64,000 nt of DNA, taken from Embleya sp042956465 (GTDB lineage Bacteria; Actinomycetota; Actinomycetes; Streptomycetales; Streptomycetaceae). A program made the position numbers and the translations under genes. The DNA lies in NCBI RefSeq assembly GCF_042956465.1, contig NZ_JBIBGL010000021.1, positions 62,001 through 126,000 on the forward strand, written 5' to 3'. The notes under the pieces were generated by a model that saw nothing but the letters and a program-made list of their open reading frames with translations, did not search any database and was not told the origin of the DNA. The number at the start of each line of letters is the position of its first letter. Within the stretch, counting starts at the first letter, position 1. This document shows positions 8,604 to 18,300 of the stretch, one piece after another.

Positions 8604-10607
8604 TCAGTTCCTCGGGCCGAGGGTTTGCAGTAGGGGAGGAAAGGAGGGCGTGCGGATCACCTGGCTCGGAAAGATGAGGCCCGGGTCACCGGAGTAGCTT
8701 CCGGGCGTGCGGAATCCCCGTGGGCCGCCGGCTCCCTCCCCCGGCCGCACGAAGGTGGGAACCGGTCCGATCGGCTCATCGCGGCCCTGATTCGGGTCGT
8801 ACAGGGCGACGTAGAACCCGACCACCACGGCCCCCACGACGAGCGCCCCCAGCGTCAGGGCACCGAAGATGGCCTGGGCCTTGAGCTCTGCCCGCGTTCG
8901 TTGGGGGAAGAACACCCGTTGCCACCGCGGAACGACAACGATCCCGACCTCTTCGACCTCGCTCGTGCCGAGCGACGCCTCGCCGCCGTGCCGCCGCGGT
9001 GGGGGGCCGGCATCGACGTCGACGCCGACCGAGGCCAGGAGTTCGCGAAGGCGGTTGGCCGCGTCCGGGTCGCGCGGCGCCGCCCACACCAGGTGCAGGT
9101 ACGGCGGCATCGACCCGTACGCCTGCGCCAGGTGGGGCTGCGTCCACGACGGCACCCAGTGGACCTGGCCCGCGTCGACGAGCGCCTCGTTGACCAGAGC
9201 CGCCAGGTGGGTGGTGAGCTCGTCGTGGTGCGGCGACGGCGCCGCCGGGACGAGCGTGGCGTTCGTCGCCACCTCGGCCGCCAGTGTGGCGGCCAAGCCG
9301 GCGCCCCGGCCGGCGCGGAGCAGGTCCAGGACCGCGCCCACGCCGGGGTTCGCCAGGCTCGACTGTTGCGCGGCGGCGGCGCGTAGGCGATCGGCGGTGT
9401 CGACGGCGAGCAGCTCCGTGACCCGACGCCGCCACTCGTCGTTGGGCAACTGCTGTGCCGCGTCCGGGGGCAGGCCGATCTCGGCTTTGTCCCGAAGGTC
9501 GCGGGCGGCGACATGCCAGTCGCCCAACAAGGTCACGGCCGGCTGTCCGGCCCCGAAGGAACCGCCGGACGCACCGCCCAGTGCCGCGATCCTGCGGGCG
9601 AGGGACGGGTGGGTGTCCCAAGGGGTGCGTGTGGGCTCGGGTGGGTCCATCTTCAACTGATCGACGGTGGCGCGGAAGGCGACGTCGTCGAGCATGGCGG
9701 CGAACAGGTCGAAGGGTCGTTCGGGCACGATGCCATGCTCGCGCCCCGGCTTCACGTATCCCGTGATCAGCCGGTCCCAGGAACAGGTCAAGGCCCCCAG
9801 GGCCCGCAGCGCGTCGGCGACGACGCCGCGGCCGTCGCCCGCGGTCGTTCCCGGGTCGGCGACCGATGCGTACGGCGCGGAAGGCACGACCACGCGCGCG
9901 GCGACCGCGTCCGCCTCGAACTCCTGTCGCCGGTGCGTCGCCAGCGTCAGAAGGTCGAAACACTTGGTGTAGCCGACGAAGAATTTGCGCAGCAGCCAGA
10001 CGAAGGCGGCGGTGTACTGGGCGACCCGCGCGGCGATGTCCAACCGCTGGACGATCTCACGCAGCGACTCACGTGATCGACGGGTGATCGCGAGGAGCCG
10101 TGTATGCCGGCCGGCGTAGTGGCCCAGTTCGTGTGCGATCACCGCGCGCAGTTCGTCGTGGGTCAGGCCGAGCACCAGGGGTAGCCCGAGGTACAGGCGT
10201 CGGCGTCCGCCGACGAGGCCCAACAGCCATGCTTCCTCGGTGACGGCGGCGTTCACCTCGGTCACCAGGTGGATCTCGACCGGCGGCGATGTGCCGACCG
10301 CGTCGGCCAGTTGGCGGGTCGTCCGCCACAACAGCGGCGCCTGGTCGGGCGTGAGCTGCACGGAGGCCGTGTCCGTGAACGTCGGCCGGCTCACCGCGGC
10401 GAGTCCCCAGACGAGCGCCCCCACAGCCGGCACTGTGATCAGCGCGCCGACAGGGCTCGACGAATCCTCGGCGTCCCTCGTCTCGGACAGCAGGACCTCG
10501 AAAACAAGTACCGCGTCCAGCACGACCAGACCCAGAACCAGCACGTAGACGCCCACCAGAAGCACGACGGCCAGCAGCGCCCGCGCCGTGATCACCACGC
10601 CGTTCAC
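8604..10607 (-). CDS. M48-family membrane metallopeptidase
   Basis: The protein has 667 residues. The N-terminus has two transmembrane helices (about residues 8-35 and 55-75). The zinc site is HELGHYAGRH at about residues 160-169, with the third ligand likely in the QEFEADAVAARV block (ExxxD) near residue 230, as in M48/HtpX/Oma1-type peptidases. A helical middle region and another hydrophobic segment near residues 590-610 (FGALTLGALVVGAVVVGFYV) follow; the tail is glycine/proline-rich. Length exceeds HtpX (about 290), so the C-terminal half is an added domain. It is the last gene of the four-gene operon and its ATG overlaps the previous stop (ATGA). Family members cut membrane or membrane-near proteins; here it may process or be triggered by the operon's other products (inference). 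Confidence 0.85.
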   Translation of the reverse strand: MNGVVITARALLAVVLLVGVYVLVLGLVVLDAVLVFEVLLSETRDAEDSSSPVGALITVPAVGALVWGLAAVSRPTFTDTASVQLTPDQAPLLWRTTRQLADAVGTSPPVEIHLVTEVNAAVTEEAWLLGLVGGRRRLYLGLPLVLGLTHDELRAVIAHELGHYAGRHTRLLAITRRSRESLREIVQRLDIAARVAQYTAAFVWLLRKFFVGYTKCFDLLTLATHRRQEFEADAVAARVVVPSAPYASVADPGTTAGDGRGVVADALRALGALTCSWDRLITGYVKPGREHGIVPERPFDLFAAMLDDVAFRATVDQLKMDPPEPTRTPWDTHPSLARRIAALGGASGGSFGAGQPAVTLLGDWHVAARDLRDKAEIGLPPDAAQQLPNDEWRRRVTELLAVDTADRLRAAAAQQSSLANPGVGAVLDLLRAGRGAGLAATLAAEVATNATLVPAAPSPHHDELTTHLAALVNEALVDAGQVHWVPSWTQPHLAQAYGSMPPYLHLVWAAPRDPDAANRLRELLASVGVDVDAGPPPRRHGGEASLGTSEVEEVGIVVVPRWQRVFFPQRTRAELKAQAIFGALTLGALVVGAVVVGFYVALYDPNQGRDEPIGPVPTFVRPGEGAGGPRGFRTPGSYSGDPGLIFPSQVIRTPSFPPLLQTLGPRN

Positions 10608-12475
10608 CGCGGGGCCTCAGCGTCGGGAAAACGAAGCTCCGCAGCCACCCGGTTCGCGAGTCGACGGCATCCCTCGTCGTCGTTCTCGAACGAGCGGCGC
10701 AGCCATGCCTGGGTTCGGTACAACCAGGCCCGGAGCAGGTCGTACAGTACGTCCGCGTCGCCGTCGGCCGGTCGCGCCACCAGGTTCTCGCCGAGCCGGC
10801 GGTTCCCGCCGTCTGTTCCGGCCAGCAGCGGCTGCCGCAGGGCTCGGCGGGCCTTGTCCAATTGAGCGGCCACAGTGCGCGTACCGGTGCCCACTTCGCC
10901 GGCGATCGTCGGTACCGGCAGCCGTTGCAGGCAGTTCAATTCGATCGTGACGCGCTGCCGGCGCGACAGTACGGCCATGGCCGCGAGTGCCCGCAGGGCT
11001 TCGCTGGTCTGGCTCGCGGTCGCGTCGTGCGGCGGGACGAAGCGCAGGTCGGTCCTTGTCCGGAAGAGGGATCGCTTGGGGATCTGCCACCCGTTGCGGC
11101 CGAGCCGGCGATGGAGCCAGGCGTCGGGTCGGGCTTCGGTGGTGGGATCCATCTCTCGCGCCGCCGTCAGGTACGCGCGGCACAGCAGGTCTTCGGCTTG
11201 CCGCCGATCGACGCACATCATGACGGCCTTGGCCGCGGCGGTCGGATACGTCCTGCGCACGAAGTCGTCCATCCATGCTGTCTCGGGGGCCCACGGAGCG
11301 CGTTCGACCGGCCCGGTTCCCGCCGCCGGCCGCGCGCGGGCACGCGCGCGTTCGAGTTGCAGCGAGGCCACGGTGACGGCGTCGTCCGGCATGACATCGG
11401 GGGTGGGCGAACCGGGGGTGTCGGGACCGCTGCCGTGGAACGCGAGCAGCGGCGCGGTGGTGTCCGCCGCGGCCAGATACCGTGTCGCGACACCGCCTTC
11501 GACGCCGGCCGAACGCAGACCTTCCACCAGGATGCGCAGCCCTTCGGTGCACATGGGCGGGCCCATCGCGGCGGCCGCCGTGAATGCGGCGCGCACGGCT
11601 TCGGCCGAGCGGGCCTGGGCTCCGGTGCGCATCCGCTCCAGCAGGTGTCGCGCGGCGATGATCGCGCCGTCCGGGGTTCCCGCGAATCGTTCGAGGACTG
11701 CGGGCGGCCACGAGTGGGGTGTGCGCCGGGTGCGCAGCAATTGATAGCCCAGCGCGATCGCCTGCGTCCCGGTTCGGGGTTCGCCGATGTACTCGGCGAT
11801 CGTCTCCGCCTGACGCGAGGCCCCCGTGGCGAGATAGCCCAGCAGGGCGTGCGCGGCCGGATCGGTGCCGAGGACGGCGCTGACCAGGCGCGGCGGATCG
11901 GGCCACGAGGGTCGCACCGTCACCGAGGGCTGCGGTCCCGGTGGCAGGCGCAGCAGTTCCCACGGCGTGTGGGGGCTGCCCACCTGGATCAGGGCCGGGC
12001 CCGGCACCGGCCCGTCGAGAACCAGCCGGATTCCTTCAGGCGCCTCGTCGATCGCCGGCTCGGCGAACGGCGCCGGCCGCCATCCGTGCGTACCGCGAAT
12101 CCACAGGCGCAGCCAGACGGCGGCATACCGCGGGTCCTCCAGGCTGCCGAAGCGCATGGTGTGTTGGGGTACCAGGAGGGCGGTCCGGGCCAGCCACGGA
12201 TGCGGTGCCAGGTCGGCGAGGGAAAGGACGTACTCGCGCCACCCGGCGGCTCCGGGGGCCACCCGCGCGAACTCTCCGCCGATCCGGCAGCCCGAGGGCA
12301 GCAGGGCGTGTACGGCGTAGGCGCCGGGCTCGAGTTCGATCCGGCACGGGTGCCCCACGACGAGGAGTGCGTGGGCAACCGTGCGATGGCCGAGGTCGAC
12401 GACGTCGACGCAGATCGGTGTGCCGGTCGTTCCGTGGTCGGGCGGTTCGAGGGTGACGATCAGTCCGGTGGTCAC
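10604..12475 (-). CDS. Multidomain protein with sigma-70-like C-terminal region
   Basis: The gene starts with GTG at 12475, inside a GTGA overlap with the caspase stop, and gives 623 residues. Residues 1-180 look like beta-sandwich (TTGLIVTLEPP, then IELEPGAYAVHALLPSG). Residues about 190-400 are helical with Ala-rich repeats. Residues about 420-600 resemble a sigma factor: WMDDFVRRTYPTAAAKAVMM and RQAEDLLCRAYLTAAREM fit region 2, and LSRRQRVTIELNCLQRLPVP with IAGEVGTGTRTVAAQLDKA fits the region 4 helix-turn-helix. Sigma factors are rarely fused to large N-terminal domains. It might direct transcription for the locus, or use the fold as a protein adaptor. Second-last gene of the operon. Confidence 0.65.
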   Translation of the reverse strand: MTTGLIVTLEPPDHGTTGTPICVDVVDLGHRTVAHALLVVGHPCRIELEPGAYAVHALLPSGCRIGGEFARVAPGAAGWREYVLSLADLAPHPWLARTALLVPQHTMRFGSLEDPRYAAVWLRLWIRGTHGWRPAPFAEPAIDEAPEGIRLVLDGPVPGPALIQVGSPHTPWELLRLPPGPQPSVTVRPSWPDPPRLVSAVLGTDPAAHALLGYLATGASRQAETIAEYIGEPRTGTQAIALGYQLLRTRRTPHSWPPAVLERFAGTPDGAIIAARHLLERMRTGAQARSAEAVRAAFTAAAAMGPPMCTEGLRILVEGLRSAGVEGGVATRYLAAADTTAPLLAFHGSGPDTPGSPTPDVMPDDAVTVASLQLERARARARPAAGTGPVERAPWAPETAWMDDFVRRTYPTAAAKAVMMCVDRRQAEDLLCRAYLTAAREMDPTTEARPDAWLHRRLGRNGWQIPKRSLFRTRTDLRFVPPHDATASQTSEALRALAAMAVLSRRQRVTIELNCLQRLPVPTIAGEVGTGTRTVAAQLDKARRALRQPLLAGTDGGNRRLGENLVARPADGDADVLYDLLRAWLYRTQAWLRRSFENDDEGCRRLANRVAAELRFPDAEAPR

Positions 12476-13638
12476 GGCGGCCCCTGGAAGCCGGCTCGGG
12501 AGTGGGGCGGGTAGACGCTGTGCGGTCGCGAGAGGTCGGCGGCGGCCGACTTGGCGCGCAGTGTGTAGATGCCCGCCCGGACCGACATCCGCCACTCGTC
12601 GGCCGCCGATCGGCCCGCGTCCTCGGGCACGTGCCGTACCGCGCCGCAGTCCACGGGTGGAAGATCTCCCGGGTGCAGGGGCGTGCAGGTCAAGGAGGCG
12701 GGTGCGGCGCGTTCGGCGGGACGGAAGCTGACGGTCAGCCGGGCCGAGGGGGCCCGGTCGAGGACGTACATCACGGCGTCGCCGAGGTTGTTCGCCTCCA
12801 CGCCGCGATGGAGGGAGGCGACGTTCATCTCCTCCATCAGCAGCAGGTCGATGGATCGGCGGATGCCCGCCATGCTGACCACCCATCGCCCGGTCTCGTC
12901 CGTGGTGGCCGCCTGCCCGTCCAGTGCGCGGATCACCGCCCGGGTGAGGTAGGAGACCTCCTCACGCCGACCCCCGGCCTCACCGAAGGCGGGCAGCCGC
13001 AGCGTCAGTTCGTTTTCGCACACGCCCGACGCGAACAGGCGGGGACGAGCAAGCGGCTGAACGCCGCTGGGTCTCAGGTCGAAGCAGTCGGTACGGCAGG
13101 CGTCGATGACGAAGCATTGGGTGCGGGGGCCGGTCTGTTGCAGCGCGAGTCGCGTCTCGTCGAAGTCGATGGCCTGGGCGAATGGCGTCTCACCGTGTCG
13201 GTTGAAGTCGCCGGCCAAGAGCAATTGGGTGTCGCTTTGCAGGCCGTGACCGCAGAAGTAGAGGACGGCGGCGTTGTCCGGGTCGGCCGCACAGCGCGCC
13301 GACCATGCTTCGAAGGCGTCCCTGATGTTGTCGATGGTCGCTTCTCGCGGAGCGGGGTCGGGCGGGTCGGACCCTCGATCGCCCGCGGCCCACGACAGCA
13401 GCAGCTCCACGCTGCCGAGCGGTAGGTTCCCGACGCTTGGACCGCCGTCGATCAGGCGCCGGGCGAAGGCCAGTGCCGAGCGCGGGGGCGAGGTGAGTTG
13501 GCTCATCCCGTCGAACGCGAGGCAGTAACGCGGGTCGGCCTTCTCTCCGCCGGGCAGATACGGATATCCGCCGACCCCGATGACCAGCGCGTGCACGGCC
13601 GGCCCGGCCGAACGCGAGTCGTGGAGCAGGGCGCTCAT
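12472..13638 (-). CDS. Caspase-like (peptidase C14) protein
   Basis: The ATG at 13638 lies in an ATGA overlap with the hydrolase stop; the product has 388 residues. The caspase-like fold is clear: VHALVIGVGGYPYLPG as first strand, AVLYFCGHGLQSDTQLLL with the catalytic histidine (GHG, about residue 125), and QCFVIDACRTDCFDLRP with the catalytic cysteine (DAC, about residue 170). Residues about 280-388 form a beta-rich extension with RLTVSFRP and WRMSVRAGIYTLRA, perhaps a partner-binding domain. There is no STAND NTPase. Bacterial caspase-like enzymes cleave after Arg/Lys or Asp and act in cell death or defence. It lies between a lipase-like hydrolase and a sigma-like protein and faces a TPR-CHAT protease gene. 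Confidence 0.85.
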   Translation of the reverse strand: MSALLHDSRSAGPAVHALVIGVGGYPYLPGGEKADPRYCLAFDGMSQLTSPPRSALAFARRLIDGGPSVGNLPLGSVELLLSWAAGDRGSDPPDPAPREATIDNIRDAFEAWSARCAADPDNAAVLYFCGHGLQSDTQLLLAGDFNRHGETPFAQAIDFDETRLALQQTGPRTQCFVIDACRTDCFDLRPSGVQPLARPRLFASGVCENELTLRLPAFGEAGGRREEVSYLTRAVIRALDGQAATTDETGRWVVSMAGIRRSIDLLLMEEMNVASLHRGVEANNLGDAVMYVLDRAPSARLTVSFRPAERAAPASLTCTPLHPGDLPPVDCGAVRHVPEDAGRSAADEWRMSVRAGIYTLRAKSAAADLSRPHSVYPPHSRAGFQGPP

Positions 13639-14891
13639 CGCCCCGGCCCCACCCTGGGCGCGGCCGTCGACGGCTCGTCGCCCGCGTCCGAGGGCCCGGC
13701 TTGCCCGGTCGTCGGCGCGCCGGCCACCCGCGCCGCGAGCAGACGATGGAAGCTGGGCCTGAGGAAGTAGGCCGAGTGCGCGCCGAGCAGGCCCGCTCCG
13801 GTGGAGTAGCGGTAGTCCTCGGCGTTGTCGAAGATGTCCCCGACCACGAACGCCATGACGTCGTCCGGATCGAAAACGTTGATCCATCGCCCCACATTGG
13901 GCAATGCCGGGACACGATCCACGCTCGGGTCGCCCGGGGCGATGACGGCCGGGAACAGGTCGAGTTCGGCGAAGACCCCCACCTGGGAGCCGACCGTCAC
14001 CAGGGTGTCGCACGCCAACTCGGACCGCAGGCAGGACAGGAGGTCGTAGACGATGTTCCCGCCCATGCTGTGCGCGACGATCACCAGCCGCGGATCCGCG
14101 ACGGTACGGGCCCGATCGCCCTCCTCGATCGCCTCGGCGACAACCCGCGCGATCGCACCGTCGCGGCCGTGCTGTTCGCGCTGACGCAGATAGCTCAGGA
14201 CATCGCCGAGGAACCGGGAGACCGCGCGGTGTGTCCGTGAGCGGCCGACCGACACCAGTCCCGTGGTGGCGGCGCGGGGCGCGGCGGCGGCGATGCGGGC
14301 GAGCCCCTCCTGGAGCCGACCCACCGCGGCCCGCCGGCGGTTCCCGCCGAAAGTCTCCGTCGTCGCGTCCGCGCCGTGGGTTCGCTCCCGCGACCGCGAG
14401 AGCAACCGGTCCAGGAACACGCGGTCGTCGGCGACCTCGGTCAACCACATCGGGTCGGGTAGGTGGTCGGCGTAGGACACGGCTGCGGCGGCGAGTTCGG
14501 CCAATTCCCCCGCCTCCGCCGCTTGGGCCCGCTCCGCGCTCACCGCCCACAGCAGGTCGATCGCGTCGGCGAGGGACGTCCGCGCGATCGCGCTGACCGG
14601 CGCATTCGCCGCCGTCTCGGGATGGGCCGCGAGGGCGAACCCCAAAGCGGGCCAATCTTCGGGCGTCACCACGCCGAACCTCTCCTCACCACCGTCGGGC
14701 AGCGACGCGTGCTCCCAGGCGAACGTACTCGCGACGTCTCCCCAGTAGGCGTCGACCACGGTCAGGGCGGCCGCGGATACGCCCAGCGCGGGCGCGAGAA
14801 ACGAACTCAACAGGGCGGACCGCTGCGCCGCCGACCGGTCATACGCCGGCGAGCGCCGAGTAGCCACCCCATGCACGAACACGACGGGCAC
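13635..14891 (-). CDS. Alpha/beta hydrolase (lipase/esterase-like), operon leader
   Basis: The GTG start at 14891 follows AGGGGGAGGGG; the product has 418 residues. The fold is seen from the N-terminal strand PVVFVHGVATR (oxyanion HG), a long helical insertion (residues about 50-240), the nucleophile elbow LVIVAHSMGGNIVYDLL (GHSMGG-like, serine near residue 275) and a catalytic acid/histidine region near FDPDDVMAF and LLGAHSAYFL. It resembles PGAP1/lipase-like hydrolases found next to NTPase or caspase genes in conflict loci. It is the first gene of the minus-strand operon, so it may carry the main effector or activating activity. Substrate unknown; a membrane-lipid ester is possible. Confidence 0.75.
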   Translation of the reverse strand: MPVVFVHGVATRRSPAYDRSAAQRSALLSSFLAPALGVSAAALTVVDAYWGDVASTFAWEHASLPDGGEERFGVVTPEDWPALGFALAAHPETAANAPVSAIARTSLADAIDLLWAVSAERAQAAEAGELAELAAAAVSYADHLPDPMWLTEVADDRVFLDRLLSRSRERTHGADATTETFGGNRRRAAVGRLQEGLARIAAAAPRAATTGLVSVGRSRTHRAVSRFLGDVLSYLRQREQHGRDGAIARVVAEAIEEGDRARTVADPRLVIVAHSMGGNIVYDLLSCLRSELACDTLVTVGSQVGVFAELDLFPAVIAPGDPSVDRVPALPNVGRWINVFDPDDVMAFVVGDIFDNAEDYRYSTGAGLLGAHSAYFLRPSFHRLLAARVAGAPTTGQAGPSDAGDEPSTAAPRVGPGR

Positions 14892-15373
14892 GCTGTCCCC
14901 TCCCCCTGGGCCCCGGACCGTAGGCCGGATTGACGCGCGAACTCCCCGCCCACCGACCGCCGACCACGCCCGCTGCCCCGCCTCGTCACGCCCGACGCGC
15001 TCGGTTGTCGGGTACCGTACGAAAAGCTATCTGCTGCCGGCCCGTCCCGAAGGTCTTTCGCCCGACCCGCTCCCCCACCACCGCGGCGCCACCCGGCATC
15101 CCTGCCGGCCGGGAGCCTCCGGCGCGGCCCGCCTTGCCCGGCTCGTTCCCGCCGCTGCGGCCCGAAACGCGCACGTCGACGCCGGTAGGCGCGACGTCGA
15201 GTCGCCACACCGACCGCAGGTGCCGACACACAGTCGAAAACGTCGCGCGCATCGTCGATTTCCTGTCCGTCGCCTCCTCGCGCATCCGACGCCGAGCCGG
15301 GGTGGCGTCGACGCGATTTCAGCGCCCGGAGGTTGGGTAGGAGAGCCCCGGGGAAACGGCGGGGGGCGTTCGC
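14892..15373. promoter_or_regulatory. Divergent intergenic region of the caspase/CHAT locus
   Basis: This 482-bp gap separates the two divergent operons and must hold both promoters. An A-rich patch, GTACGAAAAGCTATC, at about 15018-15032 stands out from the GC background and could belong to the minus-strand promoter. A GGCGGGGGGCG run serves as ribosome site for the CHAT gene. A 99-codon minus-strand open frame (14986-15285) has no recognisable family and is not called. Confidence 0.4.
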
Positions 15374-18300
15374 ATGGGCTTCGGCAGGGTTGCCGGGAGC
15401 GCGGGGAAGCTGGGACCGCGTGATGCGGCTGCGCTGTGCGGGGCGGTGGCGCGGCTCGAGTCCATCGCCGCGAACGCCGAGGGCCGCGAGGACGGTTGGT
15501 TGTCGCTCATCGAGCCCGCCTCGTCGGAAGCGCTGGCCGAAGTGGACGAACTCGTTCCCGTGCCCTTCGACAACCTCGACGCCTCATACGCCGCCGGCCG
15601 CGTGCTGTGGCTGCGCCGGCGCATGCTGGGCGACCTCGTCGATCCCCGGGACCGCGATGCCCTCGAACTGCGCCTCGGCGCGGTCTGCCTGCGCTCCCCC
15701 GACCTCCTCGACCCGGAGACCGCCGCGTACTTCGCCGAGAACGCGCCCGCCTGTTGCGTGGCCCGGGCCCTGACGGAGGGCGCCGGGACCCGGGCGCACG
15801 CCGCGGAGCGCATGATCGACGCGGCCGTCGAGACGGCCCGGACCCTCGACGGCGCGGACCGGTGGCCCTGTCACAGTCACGCCACCCACCTCGCTCTCCT
15901 GGCCCAGTGCCATGTTGTGCGCTTCGACTGGTTCGGTCGGCACGAGGACCTGGCGGAGCTGATCCGTCTGGGCCGCGAGGCGAACCGGCTCGTCACCGGC
16001 GACGATCCCTTTCACGGCCACGTCCGTGTCGTGTACGCACACTCCCTGTTCTACGGCCTGCGCGTCGGCGGATCCGGCCGTGACCTCAACGAGGCAATCG
16101 AGATCTGGGACGAGGTCACGACCGGCGCAAGCGAGCACGACACGAACCTCGGCCCCTATCAGTTGAACGATGCTCGGGTGCTGCGCCTGCGCGCCGAGTG
16201 GACAGGATCCCGGAGCGACCTGGAGGCGGCGATCCGCCGCTACCGGGAGGCCGTCACGACCATGACGACCCGCAACCACCCGGATCTGGGAGCCGCCGTC
16301 TCCGGGCTGGGGAACACCCTGCGTGTGCGGTACGAACTCCTCGGCCACCGCACAGACTTGGATCTGTCGATCGAGATCGCCGAGCGGGCGGTGCAACTGC
16401 CCTTCCTGAGCCGTGCGACGAGCGGCCTGAGCTTCGCCCATCTGGCGCTCGCCCGGTACAGCCGACACACGCGCACGGGAGACGTCGACGACATCAACGG
16501 TGCCGTCGCCGCCTCCGAGGCGGCCTTGGACCTCTTCGACCGGCGCAGCCCCGAGCGAGGTGGTCTCCTCGCCACCCACAGCCGGTATCTCCAGGTCAGG
16601 GCCGGGGCGACCGGCCGACCCGAGCACGAGGACGCCGCTGTCGCCGCCGCCGCCACGGCGCTGCGCGTCCTCGAAGCGATCGGGCTCGACGAGAGCGTCG
16701 TCGGTTCCTGGGTCGTCGCCCATCTTGCCCACTGCGACACGCTTCTTGCGCGGGCCCGCCGCACCGGGTCGACCGATGTGGCCCGAGATGCCTTGGCGGC
16801 CGCTCGGGAGGCCGTCGAGCGCTGCGAACCCACGTCCACGGCGTACGCCGACGCTCTCACCGCGCTCGGCAACGCCCACGCGCACCTCGCGGAGGCAGCG
16901 GACCGCTCCGGAACGAACGGCGCGCGCGAGCGTGTCCTCGCGGACGAGGCCTACCGTCGGGCCGCCGCGCACGACAGGGCGAGCCCCACCATGGCGGCTC
17001 AGGCGGCGGCGGCCCTCGGATTGAACGCCGCGCGTGGCGGCGACTGGGACACGGCCGCCGACGCCTACACGGAAGCCGTCGAACGCCTGCTCAGGATCGC
17101 CCCGGCGGCACTGCGCCGCGCCGATCGCGAGTACCGGCTGACCGCGCTGCGCGGTATCGCGTCCAACGCCCTGGCCTGCTGCCTGGCCGCCGGCCGTGTC
17201 GCAGACGGGGTGCGACTTTTCGAGCGCGGGCGCGGCGTCATCCTGCGACAGGCACTCGACGCCCACGCCGACCTCGCCGAACTCGACTCCCTCGCCCCCG
17301 AACTGGCCGTCCGATTCCGTGCCCTCCAACACGCGCTGGCCGAGTCCGAGTCCGTCGCAGTCGGGACGATCCGCACTCGCAGCGAGGGCACCCTCCCGAA
17401 GGGGCCCGCCCTCGGCGAACTGCCCGACACCAGCGGGCTCCCGAGCGACCCGGTCGAACGCCGGCAGTGGATCGAGACCGAAATCGACGTCGTGGTGCGG
17501 CGGATCCGGACCGACGCCGCAATGCCCGGCTTCCTCGCACCGCCCGATCTCGACGCCCTGAGCGCGGCGGCGGGCGCCACCGGCACGATCGTCGTCGTCA
17601 ACGTTTCGGAGTTCCGTTCCGACGCCGTCCTCCTGCGCGCCGGCCGCGCCCCCGAGGCCCTTCCACTGCCCGGGCTCACCCCCGCGTTCGCCGCCGGGCA
17701 GACCGCCTCCCTCATGGACGCTCTCGACGTCGTGGTCGCCCCCGGCGTCGACAAGGCTGCCCGGGAAGCCGCCGAGGACACCATCGGCGAAGTCCTGGGC
17801 GACCTTTGGGACATCGTCACGGGCCCCGTCCTGGAGCATCTCGGCCACCGCACCGTCGCCGACGGCGCGATCACCGACCGGCCCCGCGTGTGGTGGTGCC
17901 CCGCCGGCCCGCTCACCGCCCTGCCCCTGCACGCCGCCGGGCATCACGAGACGCGCTCCGACGCGACCCCGCTCACCGTTCCCGACCGGGTCGTCTCCTC
18001 CTATACACCCACCCTCGACGCCCTGTTGCGTGGCGCCGGCCCGCCCGAGTCCGCCGCCGGCCCCGTGCGGACCCTCGTCGTCGCCACCGCCACCGACCAC
18101 GGCGCCCCCGCCGACGCCGAGGCGCCGAACACCCTGCACGAGGCCAACGTCGTGACCGGTCTCGCCCCCGGCCCCGTCGACCGGCTCGTCGGGCCCCACG
18201 CCACCCACGACCGGGTCCGCGCCGCGCTGCTCACCGCCCGCCGAGCCCACTTCGCCTGCCACGCGGACACCGACCCGATGGACCCGGCGGCGGGACGGCT

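Noticed and set aside
14986..15285. 99-codon minus-strand open frame between the two protease operons
   Set aside because: No recognisable motif and a high Arg/Gly content; it overlaps the expected promoter region. Could only be rescued by conservation data.
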